Under the pieces are notes generated by a model. It worked only from the letters and a program-made list of their open reading frames with translations, was not told the origin of the DNA and searched no databases. Of a stretch of DNA of 53,642 nt, positions 23,576 through 32,653 are shown piece by piece. Made by a program: the position numbers and the translations under genes. Numbering within the stretch: position 1 is the first letter of the stretch; every line of letters begins with the position of its first letter. Source of the DNA: Stappia sediminis (GTDB lineage: Bacteria; Pseudomonadota; Alphaproteobacteria; Rhizobiales; Stappiaceae); assembly GCF_009826895.1 (NCBI RefSeq), contig NZ_WUMV01000005.1, positions 1 through 53,642 of the forward strand, written 5' to 3'.

Positions 23576-26182
23576 TCAGTTTGCCGCCGCAAGCTCCTCC
23601 TCCCTGGCTTCGACAATCCTCCCCTGGGTTAGAACAACACTATGCGGAAATTCCTCCGCCACGGCCATATTCGAGGTTCCGAACAAGAGCGTACGGCCCC
23701 GCAATTGCTCGCGGATGATCTTGCGCGCTTCCCTGTCCTCGTCGCTGAGGCCGGTCAGGGTTTCGTCCAGGACGAAGTAGGACGCGTTCTTCAACAGCGC
23801 ACGCGCAAGCGCGACCCGCCGGCGCTGACCGGCCGAAAGGCGCGAGCCCGACACGCCGACATGGAAATCCAGCCCTGCGCGGGTAATCGGCAGGCGCAGG
23901 TCCATTTCCTCCACCAGCGAACGGATCAGCCGATCTATGCGCTCACGCGCATCGCGCCTGTCGACGCGCGGCCGGCCGAACAGGAGATTGCCCTCGATCG
24001 TCATCGGCGGCACGTACCGGTTCGGGTCGAACGTGACGAAACCCTTGCCGTTCTTCTCGATGCGTTCGCGGAAGACGTGGCGCGCCTTGACGATCTTTTC
24101 CTCCATGTCCTTGCTCAGGACGCCGAGGCGATGCCTTGCGGGGATCAGCTTGAAGGCGAGCCCGATCAGCCGCTCCCGATCGGCATCCTTGAGACCGAGC
24201 TTTTCGTTTTCCGAGCGCCCGGCCCGCACGATCCGCTCGAACTCCGGCAGTTCGTCGAGCGTGATGAACGAATAATTCCCGAGCAGGCCGGAATCGCCGC
24301 TGACGTTCGAGAAGAGTTCCACCATCGTTTCGGCGATGCGAAGCCCTATCGAGACGAGTTGAGGCTTGAGGTTCGTCTCCTCCAGAAATTCCACGACCTG
24401 CCTGTCGCCGGCGAGATCGTCGAAGCTCCTGGTCGGATCGGCCGGCGCGGCGAAAAGGATGTTTTCCACCAGCGTTGCACTGTGGTTGAAGCGGTCGACA
24501 TTCCAAAGCTCGACGAGGCCATGCACCTGGCTGTCCTGCGCGACCCTGTCTGCAAGCGCATGCCTGACCGCCAGTATGCGTTCGGCAAGGTCCGCATCGC
24601 GCTTGGGATCGAGGCGTGATTGCAGGCCCATCCGGTAGACGTCGTTGGAAAGCCCGATCAGCTGAATGACGTTCAGCGCCCTGCCGTCAAGTTCCTCCTG
24701 ATCCGCAACACCGGCAGCTTCCAGGTCTTCCCACACTGCTTCGAGATCGTATTCCGGGTTGGCCGTTTCGCGCGCTTCCATAAGCCGTTTGGCATATTCC
24801 GATTTCGCCTCGCCCACGCGCTCCGGCGAACGGATCGGACGATGGCGCAGGCCATAATAGAGATTGTCCCGAACGGTGCCGGTCCACACGTGCACCGACG
24901 CGCCCACGTAAGCGATCTCCCGGCCGAGCACCGATTCGGGAAGCTTGTCGAGGTTCTGCTCGCCGATCTCCACACGGCCCGAGTTCGGGCCGAGAAGGCC
25001 CGCGGCAAGCTGCAGAAGCTCCGAGCGGCCCGATCCGTCCTGACCGACAACCGCCCAGGCCGCACCCTCCGAAACCTTCAGCGAGACGTCGAAGAGTTCC
25101 TGCCCCGCAGCGCCACCCGAGAAGGAAACGTCCTTGAACACGATATCGCCATTCAGCGGCTCGATCTCGTCCGACGTGATACGGGAAACCGGATAGATGT
25201 CCGGCGGGTCGAAATTTTCGACGACGGTCTGGTACTTAACGTCGACGTCGGCCACCATCTGGTAATAGGCCAGCAGTTCCTTCCACGGCCCGGCGAGATC
25301 CTTGTAGGCGGCGATGACGGCCAGCAGCGCACCGATGGAAAGCTCGCCCTCGATCACCAGGTAGCCGCCGATCAGATAGAAGAAGAACGGCGTCAGCTGA
25401 TTGAGGAAATTATTGAGAAACTTAATGAAATACTTCCAGTTGAAGATCTGGAAGCGGATCTGGTAATTCGTGTAGAGCCGGTCCGAAAGGTCCGCCGAAT
25501 GCCAGGCGGAGGCATCGTTGGCGTGGATTTCGGGAATGCCGGTAATGCTTTCGCCCACCTTGTCCGCGACCGCGCGGATGTTCTTCACCCGCTCGCGCGA
25601 CAGAAGCACGACCCTGCGCTGCAGTTTCGGGATGATGTAGGCCTGCAAGGGATAGGACGAGACCGCGGCTATGCCCAGAAGCGGGTTCTGCATGAAGATG
25701 AAGCCGATCTGAACGACCAGCATGCCGCCCTGATAGGCGGGAAGCGCGATCGCTTCGCCGATGAAGCCGCCGACGTCCTCCACCTCCGACGTGATCATGG
25801 GAATGATCTCGCCAGAGCTCACCTTCTTGAAATGCGGCAGGCGGAAGCGCAGCACCCGCTGGAAAAGCTCGAACCGCAGGCGGCGCAGCATGCGTTCGCC
25901 AAGCCTGCCTTTGTAGATATTGAGAACGAGTTTCAGCCCGTTGGAAACGACAACGAGGCCAAGGAACGCGATACACAAGAGCACCAGATAGGCGATCTGG
26001 TCGAATTCGAAGCCGAGGAATTCACGCGGAAAATCCGACCCCTGAATCGCGTCGTTGGTAATCTGCTTGGGCAGCTCCAGAAGGATATAACTGACAGGAT
26101 AGGACAGGACGGTGATGAAGAGAATCACCATCTGCTGAGGCGCGCTGTATCGCCAGATGAACTTGAAAAGGCTTTTTTCCAT
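23576..26182 (-). CDS. Aberrant ABC exporter (fused TMD-NBD) with ~300-residue insertion in the ATPase domain
   Basis: 868 aa from ATG 26182 (ATG 26230 is possible). Residues ~15-320 are a six-helix ABC exporter membrane domain, followed by a nucleotide-binding domain of about 530 residues instead of ~240. Walker A is GQDGSGRS near 372, with Arg in place of the invariant Lys. The signature is LSAGQRRR near 780 and Walker B is SYFVLDETLTG near 799. The region after strand 8 reads FGTSNMAVAEEF, so the H-loop His is missing. Between Walker A and signature, three TVRDNLYYG/TLVENILFA/TIEGNLLFG segments (near 432, 567, 726), each followed by a helical stretch, look like repeats of the Q-loop-proximal part. 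Export substrate is unknown. It heads the cyclic-nucleotide cluster and diverges from the glycosyltransferase operon. Confidence 0.85.
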   Translation of the reverse strand: MEKSLFKFIWRYSAPQQMVILFITVLSYPVSYILLELPKQITNDAIQGSDFPREFLGFEFDQIAYLVLLCIAFLGLVVVSNGLKLVLNIYKGRLGERMLRRLRFELFQRVLRFRLPHFKKVSSGEIIPMITSEVEDVGGFIGEAIALPAYQGGMLVVQIGFIFMQNPLLGIAAVSSYPLQAYIIPKLQRRVVLLSRERVKNIRAVADKVGESITGIPEIHANDASAWHSADLSDRLYTNYQIRFQIFNWKYFIKFLNNFLNQLTPFFFYLIGGYLVIEGELSIGALLAVIAAYKDLAGPWKELLAYYQMVADVDVKYQTVVENFDPPDIYPVSRITSDEIEPLNGDIVFKDVSFSGGAAGQELFDVSLKVSEGAAWAVVGQDGSGRSELLQLAAGLLGPNSGRVEIGEQNLDKLPESVLGREIAYVGASVHVWTGTVRDNLYYGLRHRPIRSPERVGEAKSEYAKRLMEARETANPEYDLEAVWEDLEAAGVADQEELDGRALNVIQLIGLSNDVYRMGLQSRLDPKRDADLAERILAVRHALADRVAQDSQVHGLVELWNVDRFNHSATLVENILFAAPADPTRSFDDLAGDRQVVEFLEETNLKPQLVSIGLRIAETMVELFSNVSGDSGLLGNYSFITLDELPEFERIVRAGRSENEKLGLKDADRERLIGLAFKLIPARHRLGVLSKDMEEKIVKARHVFRERIEKNGKGFVTFDPNRYVPPMTIEGNLLFGRPRVDRRDARERIDRLIRSLVEEMDLRLPITRAGLDFHVGVSGSRLSAGQRRRVALARALLKNASYFVLDETLTGLSDEDREARKIIREQLRGRTLLFGTSNMAVAEEFPHSVVLTQGRIVEAREEELAAAN

Positions 26183-26502
26183 CGTCTGTCGGGCGATAAA
26201 GGGTTTTTCCTGCGCGCGTTCGCCGACCATATTAACGATGAAATTGCGCGATGCCAGCAATCTATTGAAATGGCTTTCCAAACCGCTGCTCCAGCGCGGT
26301 ATTCGGCGCCCGGCGATGGCCGCCATCAGCCCTGCCGGTCGCAATATATCGCAGCGGCCGGGTTGCCGGGCGGCTTGTCTGTAATGACTACGAAATTGGC
26401 CGACCTTGCAAGGCGGAGCCCGGCTGGCTACAGATAACGTTGCGTTTCGATGATCCGGCGGGGGCCGACCGGTTCATCTCCTCGAGATGAGAACGGGGCT
26501 GA
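26183..26502. other. Divergent intergenic region
   Basis: About 320 bp between the exporter and glycosyltransferase starts. It must hold both promoters. I see short GC-rich inverted repeats around 26,360-26,370 but no clear operator, repeat element or RNA gene. Confidence 0.4.
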
Positions 26503-27729
26503 ATGCCGGAAGCGTCGCCTAAAGTCCTGATTTACAGCCACGATTCGTTTGGTCTCGGCCACCTGCGCCGCTGCCGCACGATCGCCCATTCGCTTGTCGA
26601 GCGTTTTCCCGGCATGTCGGTGCTGATCCTTTCGGGATCCCCGATCATCGGCAGCTTCGAATTCCGCTCGCGTGTGGATTTCGTCCGCATTCCCGGCGTC
26701 ATCAAGCTCAGGAACGGCGAGTACACGCCGCTGTCCCTGTCTCTCAACATCGACCATACGCTGGCCATCCGCTCTTCCATCATCGAGCACACGGCCAAGG
26801 TGTTCGATCCGGATATCTTCATCGTCGACAAGGAGCCTCTCGGCCTGCGCGGCGAAATTCTTCCCACCCTTGAGATGCTGAAAGCCAAAGGCAATACGCG
26901 CCTCGTGCTCGGCCTGCGCGATGTCATGGACGATCCGGCGGTGCTGCGCGAGGAGTGGACGCGAAAGAATGTCGATCCCGCGCTGAAGAACCTTTACGAC
27001 GAACTCTGGATCTACGGCCCTCCCGGCCTCCATAATCCGCTTGAGGGGCTCGGACTGCCGGACGAGGTTCACGACAAGGCGAGTTACACGGGATACCTGC
27101 GCCGCGAATTGCCGATGGGCGCGAAGATCACCGAACCGCTGCCCTTCGACGACGAGCCCTATATCCTCGTGACCCCCGGCGGCGGCGGAGATGGCGTGGA
27201 ACTCGTCGATTGGGTGATGCGCGCCTACGAATCGCGCTCCCAGCCGCTGTTTCCGGCGCTGATCGTCCTCGGTCCCTTCATGTCCGCCTCCGCCGTGGAA
27301 TCCTTTCAGGCGCGCGCGGAGCACCTTCGCGATGTGCATGTCGTGCGCTTCATCCCGACGATCGAACCCTATCTGGACGGCGCCATCGCGATCGTCGGCA
27401 TGGGCGGATACAACACGTTTTGCGAGATCCTGTCGTTCGACAAGCCGACGCTGCTCGTCCCGCGCGTCATCCCGCGCCGGGAACAATCGATCCGCGCCAT
27501 ACGCGCCGAGGAAACCGGCCTTTTGAAGGTGTTGCCGATCGACCATTACCCGAATGTCGAGCTGATGCTGAATGCGCTGGTGGAGCTTCCCCGCTCCGCG
27601 CCGCCCTCCGATGCCGGGGTCGAAAACCTGCTTGGCGGCTTGACCGATATCGGCTGCAAGGTCGAACGAATTCTCGGATCGCGGGTGGAGGAAACAACCC
27701 GGGAAAGGCGGCTGGCCGCCGGTTCCTAG
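26503..27729 (+). CDS. Glycosyltransferase, MurG/GT28-like
   Basis: 408 aa GT-B protein. The N-terminus VLIYSHDSFGLGHLRRCRTIAHSL has the GLGH-type glycine-rich loop of MurG-like enzymes. The C-terminal half has ILVTPGGGGDG (nucleotide-sugar site) and VGMGGYNTFCEILSFDKPTLLVPR, equivalent to the MurG donor-binding GGxxT-E-PxxxxP region. It would transfer a sugar from a UDP/dTDP donor, most likely at the cytoplasmic membrane face. First gene of a five-gene plus-strand cluster with three more glycosyltransferases and a deacetylase-like protein. MurG itself is excluded by sequence divergence and by absence of cell-division neighbours. Acceptor unknown. Confidence 0.85.
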   Translation: MPEASPKVLIYSHDSFGLGHLRRCRTIAHSLVERFPGMSVLILSGSPIIGSFEFRSRVDFVRIPGVIKLRNGEYTPLSLSLNIDHTLAIRSSIIEHTAKVFDPDIFIVDKEPLGLRGEILPTLEMLKAKGNTRLVLGLRDVMDDPAVLREEWTRKNVDPALKNLYDELWIYGPPGLHNPLEGLGLPDEVHDKASYTGYLRRELPMGAKITEPLPFDDEPYILVTPGGGGDGVELVDWVMRAYESRSQPLFPALIVLGPFMSASAVESFQARAEHLRDVHVVRFIPTIEPYLDGAIAIVGMGGYNTFCEILSFDKPTLLVPRVIPRREQSIRAIRAEETGLLKVLPIDHYPNVELMLNALVELPRSAPPSDAGVENLLGGLTDIGCKVERILGSRVEETTRERRLAAGS

Positions 27730-27823
27730 AGCGCCACGCCAAAACGCCGAAACCGGCAAGGCGCTTGAACTCATCGGCGCCGGCGCGCTATTCGATCTTG
27801 TCAGTATTCGCGTTCGAGGCCGC

Positions 27824-29047
27824 ATGTCCCGCATTGCCATCATCGTCAAAGGCTATCCGCGCCTTTCAGAAACCTTTATCGCGCAGGAAATTCTCGGGCT
27901 GGAAATGCGCGGCATCCGCCAGTTGATCGTCGCGCTGCGCCGTCCTTACGATCCTTACATCCACGAGACGCACCGCAGGATCAAAGCCGATGTGCTCTAC
28001 CTGCCGGAATATCTGAAGGATGATCCGGCCCGGGTTGCCGAGGCGCGCAAGTGGGCGCAAGACCAGCCGACCTACGAGGCGGCACGCGCGCTGTTCGAGG
28101 ACGACCTTGAACATGACAACAGCGCCGGACGGCACCGGCGCTGGGGACAGGCCTGCGTGCTGGCCCGCGAACTGCCCGAAGACGTTTCGTGGATCCACAC
28201 CCACTACCTGCACACGCCCTGTTCCGTGGCGCGGTATGCGGCGCATCTTTCTGGCCGCAAATGGTCGTTTTCCGCGCACGCCAAGGACATCTGGACGACA
28301 CCCGAATGGGACCTCAGGACGAAGATCGACGATGCCGCCTGGGGCGTGACCTGCACCCGCGCCAACGCGGATTACCTGAACGCCCTTTCCGCTGACCCCG
28401 GAAAGGTGTCGCTCGTCTATCACGGGCTCGACTTCTCGCCCTTTGCGAAGTCGAACGGCGCGGCCCGCGCGGCCGACGGCGGCACGGGCGGCGAGGTGCG
28501 CATTCTTTCCGTCGGTCGCGCTGTGGAGAAAAAGGGTTATGACGATCTTCTCGCCGCCCTTGCGAAACTGCCCGGCGATCTGCGCTGGCATTTCGAGCAT
28601 ATCGGCGGCGGACAATTGGCCGACAAGCTGAAATCGCGCGCAGATGCGCTTGGCCTCAACGGCAGGATCACATGGCGCGGGCCGCAGCCGCGTGAGGAAG
28701 TGATCAATGCCGCCGAAGCGGCCGACCTTTTCGTCCTGCCGTCGAAAATCGCGAAATCGGGCGATCGTGACGGCCTGCCGAACGTATTGATGGAGGCGCA
28801 GGCGCTGGGGCTTTGCTGCCTTGCAAGCGATGTTTCGGCAATCCCCGAACTGATCACCCACGAAGAGACCGGCTGGCTGGTGCCGCCTGCCGACAGGAAG
28901 GCGCTGGGTCAGGCGCTGGACCGTCTCATCCGTTCGCCGGACACCCGCAAGCGCCTCGGACTGGCGGCGAGCGAACACGTCCGGCAAGCCTTCGCGACAG
29001 ATCCCGGGCTCGACTTTCTGGCCGAGCGCTTCCGCAATCTCCCGTGA
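27824..29047 (+). CDS. Glycosyltransferase family 4 protein
   Basis: 407 aa; ATG 27824 follows CGAGG. GT-B fold with N-terminal KGYPRLSETFIAQEI (typical of exopolysaccharide GT4 enzymes), the central SVGRAVEKKGYDDLLAAL, and the retaining-GT4 signature EAADLFVLPSK...GDRDGLPNVLMEAQALG, where the E-x7-E pair is kept. It uses a nucleotide-diphospho sugar and would extend a lipid- or oligosaccharide acceptor in the cytoplasm. It is 94 bp from the preceding glycosyltransferase and overlaps the next start region, so co-expression is likely. Confidence 0.9.
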   Translation: MSRIAIIVKGYPRLSETFIAQEILGLEMRGIRQLIVALRRPYDPYIHETHRRIKADVLYLPEYLKDDPARVAEARKWAQDQPTYEAARALFEDDLEHDNSAGRHRRWGQACVLARELPEDVSWIHTHYLHTPCSVARYAAHLSGRKWSFSAHAKDIWTTPEWDLRTKIDDAAWGVTCTRANADYLNALSADPGKVSLVYHGLDFSPFAKSNGAARAADGGTGGEVRILSVGRAVEKKGYDDLLAALAKLPGDLRWHFEHIGGGQLADKLKSRADALGLNGRITWRGPQPREEVINAAEAADLFVLPSKIAKSGDRDGLPNVLMEAQALGLCCLASDVSAIPELITHEETGWLVPPADRKALGQALDRLIRSPDTRKRLGLAASEHVRQAFATDPGLDFLAERFRNLP

Positions 29048-29052
29048 GCGCC

Positions 29053-30174
29053 ATGAAAGTCGCGCTCGCCACGCCCATGAAATCCGTCGACGACCCCGTG
29101 CCCTCCGGTGAGCGCACAATGGCGCGCCTTATCGTGAAGGCGTTGCGGGCGGGAGGCCACGACATTGAAATCGCCACTAATTTTCGCGCCTGGCGGCGCG
29201 AAGGCGGAATCGAAAATCAAAAAGCGGTCGAGCGCGAAGCATTGGCTGAGGCCAACCGGATTGCGGACCATTGGGTAGCGGAAAACGCCGTTCCGGACAT
29301 TTTTCTGACCTATCACCTTTATCACAAGGCGCCGGACTGGATCGGCCTTCACCTTGCCGACCGGTTTTCCATTCCCTACGCGGTCGTCGAAGCAAGCCGG
29401 GCGCCGAAACGCCGGGCGGGAGAATGGTCCTACGGGTTCGCCGCCGCCGACAAGGCTTTGGACCGCGCCGATGCGGTGGCCGCTCTCCACCGGGCGGACG
29501 CTGAATGCCTGAGCGCCGTTGTGGACGGGAAACGGCTGTCGATCCTGCCGCCGTTCCTCGACGCGGCTCCCTTCAGGGCGGCCGAGCGGGCACCCTTGCC
29601 GGATGGCGCAACGCCGCGCCTTCTTGCCGTCGGCATGATGCGCGAGGGCGACAAGGAAAGCTCCTACCGCATCCTCGCCGAAGCTCTTGGAAATATCTCC
29701 GACCTCGACTGGACGATCACCCTCGTCGGCGGCGGACCGGCAAGGGAGCGGATCCTAAGTTGGTTCCCTGCGGATCGAACGTCCCACCGCGGCGCCGTCG
29801 AAGCCGGCGACATGCCGGCCATCTACGCGGCACATGACGTGCTCGTCTGGCCCGCCATTCGCGAAGCTTTCGGCTTCGTCTTTCTGGAGGCCCAGGCGAG
29901 CGGCCTTGCGGTTGCTGGTGGTGCGACATTCGGCGTGCCCGACATCGTCAAGGATGGCGTCACCGGGCTTCTGTCTGCGGAAGGCGACGCAAAAGCGCTC
30001 GCCCAAAACCTGAGGCGAATCTTGTGCGAACCGGGATTGCGGGAAAGCCTCTCCGAGGCGGCATCCAGACATGTCGCGGCCGATCACGACCTTGCTGCTG
30101 GGACGGCGCATTTGAATTCGATCCTCGAGCGAGCCTCGCGGAACTTTGCCATGCGGGATAACGGCTTGCCATGA
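29053..30174 (+). CDS. Glycosyltransferase family 4 protein
   Basis: 373 aa from ATG 29053; a GTG at 29044 overlapping the previous stop is equally possible. N-terminal KVALATPMKSVDDPVPSGERTMARLIVKAL is a GT-B Rossmann start. The C-terminal donor domain has LAVGMMREGDKESSYRILAEAL and HDVLVWPAIREAFGFVFLEAQASGLAV, with the GT4 E-x7-E motif. The middle VVEASRAPKRRAGEW is unusual and could recognise the acceptor. The next gene overlaps its stop by 4 bp (ATGA), so translation is coupled. Confidence 0.88.
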   Translation: MKVALATPMKSVDDPVPSGERTMARLIVKALRAGGHDIEIATNFRAWRREGGIENQKAVEREALAEANRIADHWVAENAVPDIFLTYHLYHKAPDWIGLHLADRFSIPYAVVEASRAPKRRAGEWSYGFAAADKALDRADAVAALHRADAECLSAVVDGKRLSILPPFLDAAPFRAAERAPLPDGATPRLLAVGMMREGDKESSYRILAEALGNISDLDWTITLVGGGPARERILSWFPADRTSHRGAVEAGDMPAIYAAHDVLVWPAIREAFGFVFLEAQASGLAVAGGATFGVPDIVKDGVTGLLSAEGDAKALAQNLRRILCEPGLRESLSEAASRHVAADHDLAAGTAHLNSILERASRNFAMRDNGLP

Positions 30175-31325
30175 GTCTCAAGGCCTTCATCCATGTCCAG
30201 CACCTGCTTGGCACCGGCCATGTGGTGCGCGCCTCGGCGATCGGGCGTGCGCTTGCCGCCCGTGGGGTCGAAGTGACGCTGGCGACCGGCAACCGCATTC
30301 CGCAAACGGTCGAAACCGCGGGCCTGCGCATCGTGGACCTTCCGCCGGTGCGAACCGTCGATGCGCGTTTCAACCGCTTCGTCACGCCGGACGGGCGAGA
30401 AATCGATGACGACTGGAGGGCTGCCCGGCGTCAGGCCACGCTCGACGCATTCATGAGCGAGGATTTCGATCTTCTGCTGACCGAAACCTACCCCTTCGGA
30501 CGGCGGCCCTTCGCCTTCGAACTCGACACGCTGGTGGAAGCTGCCAAATCGCTGCCGCGCCCGGCTTTCGTCGCGACATCGATCCGAGACATTCTCGTGC
30601 GCAAGCAGGAGATCCATAAGGAAGAATGGATGGCGAAACGCGCACTCGCCTCCTACGACCGGATCCTCGTTCACTCCGACCCGGAGTTCGTGAAGCTTGA
30701 GGCAAGTTTCCCCTTCGCGAAGGACGTCGACCATCTCGTGCGTTACACGGGCTACGTGGGTGGCGCGAATGCACCGGAAGCGCCCGAAGGATTGGGCGAG
30801 GACGAGGTGATCGTCTCCTGCGGAGGCGGCGCGGTCGGCCAGCATCTTCTGGAGGCGGCGGTCGACGCGGCGAGCCTTTCCCGGCGCGCGGAGGATACGA
30901 CATGGCGCATCCTCGCAGGCCACGACATAGCCGATGACGTTATGGAAACGCTGCTGCGCCGTGCCCCTGCTCACGTGGCCGTCGAACGCGTTCGGCGCGA
31001 CTTCCCTTCGCTTTTGAAGCGGGCGCGGGCTTCGGTCAGCCAGGCCGGCTATAACACCGTGCTCGATATTCTGAACGCCGGCATCCCGGCCGTATTCGTG
31101 CCCTTCGCCCAGATCAGGGAAACGGAACAGCAGCAACGCGCCGAAGCTCTCGCGGCGAAAGGCTGCGCCGTCGTGATACCGGAAAAGACCCTGACGCCGG
31201 AAGGGCTGGCGGCAGCGCTCGACGACGCTCTGGCGCTTCCGCGCAATCCCTTTCAGGTGCGCCTTGGCGGTGCGCAAGCTAGCGCCGAAATCCTTCTTTC
31301 CGACCTGAAGGAGCGCTTTTCGTGA
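30171..31325 (+). CDS. Glycosyltransferase, MurG/GT28-like
   Basis: 384 aa. It resembles the first gene of the cluster: FIHVQHLLGTGHVVRASAIGRAL at the N-terminus (GTGH loop), SCGGGAVGQHLLEAA in the linker, and SQAGYNTVLDILNAGIPAVFVPF in the donor site, followed by ETEQQQRAEALAAKG, a very MurG-like ending. It may act on the same glycan as its neighbours. The ATG overlaps the preceding stop and the next gene's GTG overlaps its own stop (31322-31325), so three cistrons are chained by 4-bp overlaps. Confidence 0.87.
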   Translation: MSLKAFIHVQHLLGTGHVVRASAIGRALAARGVEVTLATGNRIPQTVETAGLRIVDLPPVRTVDARFNRFVTPDGREIDDDWRAARRQATLDAFMSEDFDLLLTETYPFGRRPFAFELDTLVEAAKSLPRPAFVATSIRDILVRKQEIHKEEWMAKRALASYDRILVHSDPEFVKLEASFPFAKDVDHLVRYTGYVGGANAPEAPEGLGEDEVIVSCGGGAVGQHLLEAAVDAASLSRRAEDTTWRILAGHDIADDVMETLLRRAPAHVAVERVRRDFPSLLKRARASVSQAGYNTVLDILNAGIPAVFVPFAQIRETEQQQRAEALAAKGCAVVIPEKTLTPEGLAAALDDALALPRNPFQVRLGGAQASAEILLSDLKERFS

Positions 31326-32107
31326 GCAGGGCCGAACTCCGCTTCTTCCGCGATACGCTTCAGGCGCACCTCGACTGGTTTGCCGAACGCGGCCTGAAGG
31401 CGCGCTTCTGGTGGCGTGACGACGATGCCGCCGCACCGACGCCGGAGCTCGAACGTCTGCTCGAGATCGCAAGAAAATTCGACGCGCAGGTCGCGCTCGC
31501 CGTGATCCCATCCGCCGCGACGCCCGAACTTGCCGATAAGCTTAAAAGAGAACCGCAGGCGGTCGTCTTCCAGCATGGCTTTCAACATCAGAACCATCAA
31601 CGCAAGGACAGGGGCGAGAAAGCGGCGGAGCTTGGCACACGGCGTAACCCGGATGAAGCCATCGCCGAACTGAGGCAGGGGCACGATATCCTCGGGCGGC
31701 TTTTCGGCGACAAATTCCTCCCCACTCTCGTGCCGCCGTGGAACCGGATCGCGCCGGCGATCGTGCGCCGCTTGCCCGAAGCGGGGCTATCGGGGCTTTC
31801 CACCTTCACCTGGATGCACCCCTATTCGCGCCACCAGCTTCAATCTCATGTAGACATCATCAAGTGGAAGAAGGGACGAAGCTTCATCGGCTACCATTGC
31901 GCCGCACTACGCTACGATTTGCAACTCACCCGCCGCCGAAACGAGCCGTCGGAACCTGTCGGCCTGCTGACCCACCATCTGGACCACGACGAAGCCTGTT
32001 TTGAATTTCTTATGGAACTTTTCTCGATTATCCAAGGACATCCAGGAGCGGAAATTCCGCCCGTCCGGGAACTGGTGCCGCCGATTGGGAAGACATTGCC
32101 GTACTGA
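31322..32107 (+). CDS. Polysaccharide-deacetylase-like protein
   Basis: 261 aa, GTG 31322 overlapping the previous stop. A carbohydrate-esterase-4-like layout is visible: FWWRDDDAAAPTPEL replaces the usual T-x-D-D motif, FQHGFQHQNH supplies HxxxH metal ligands near residue 85, and LVPPWNRIAP is the third motif with Arg/Trp. It probably removes an N-acetyl group, or is a degenerate relative, on the glycan built by the four preceding glycosyltransferases. No signal peptide is seen, so it should act in the cytoplasm, unlike most chitooligosaccharide deacetylases. It is the last gene of the cluster. Confidence 0.82.
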   Translation: MSRAELRFFRDTLQAHLDWFAERGLKARFWWRDDDAAAPTPELERLLEIARKFDAQVALAVIPSAATPELADKLKREPQAVVFQHGFQHQNHQRKDRGEKAAELGTRRNPDEAIAELRQGHDILGRLFGDKFLPTLVPPWNRIAPAIVRRLPEAGLSGLSTFTWMHPYSRHQLQSHVDIIKWKKGRSFIGYHCAALRYDLQLTRRRNEPSEPVGLLTHHLDHDEACFEFLMELFSIIQGHPGAEIPPVRELVPPIGKTLPY

Positions 32108-32173
32108 ATTCATATTTGGAATTAAATACGCAACATCATTATATTATTTCTGCTTTCCTCACGAAATCGGATC

Positions 32174-32587
32174 ATGGCCGTAAAGGGCAGTCAGCCAATG
32201 TCGAGACGGCTCGATCGATTGAAATCATGGGCGAAGGGCATCAAACGCGACGTTATCGTCCTTTGGCTCGCCGCCGGGCACGGGCGCGTGCACTGGTCCG
32301 TAAAGGCAGCGGCCGCGCTGATTGCCGCCTATGCCCTCTCGCCCATCGACCTGATACCCGACTTCATCCCCGTCGTCGGATATCTCGATGATTTGCTGAT
32401 TGTACCGCTCGGCGTGGTGCTAGTCGTCAGGATGATACCCTGTGATGTGATCCATGAACTGCGCATCCGCTCGGCGGCGATCACGGAACGGCCGATCAGC
32501 CGCGCTGGCGCCGTACTTGTTGTTTTGTCCTGGTTGGTGCTCGCCCAGGTCTTGGGGGCTGCCGCATGGACTGCGACGTTGGATTGA
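32174..32587 (+). CDS. YkvA family (DUF1232) membrane protein
   Basis: 137 aa. The family core ALSPIDLIPDFIPVVGYLDD is present (about residues 54-73) inside a hydrophobic segment, followed by LLIVPLGVVLVVRMIP and a C-terminal membrane helix (AVLVVLSWLVLAQVLGAAAW). The N-terminus is basic (RRLDRLKSWAKGIKRD). The molecular role of YkvA proteins is unknown. It lies 66 bp after the deacetylase-like gene and may be on the same transcript, but converges with a methyltransferase gene downstream. Confidence 0.9.
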   Translation: MAVKGSQPMSRRLDRLKSWAKGIKRDVIVLWLAAGHGRVHWSVKAAAALIAAYALSPIDLIPDFIPVVGYLDDLLIVPLGVVLVVRMIPCDVIHELRIRSAAITERPISRAGAVLVVLSWLVLAQVLGAAAWTATLD

Positions 32588-32653
32588 GGCTTGCCGAACG
32601 GGGCCACAAATGCCCGTATCTCTCGAAGTCCGCACCGGCCCGGCGCAAGCCCT

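Noticed and set aside
24620-26437. 605-codon open frame antisense to the ABC exporter
   Set aside because: Composition is a strand shadow (His, Arg, Asp-rich, no domain); the exporter frame has recognisable motifs throughout.
31539-31552. AAGCTTAAAAG inside the deacetylase-like gene as an operator
   Set aside because: Within coding sequence and only half-symmetric, explained by the codons for Lys-Leu-Lys.
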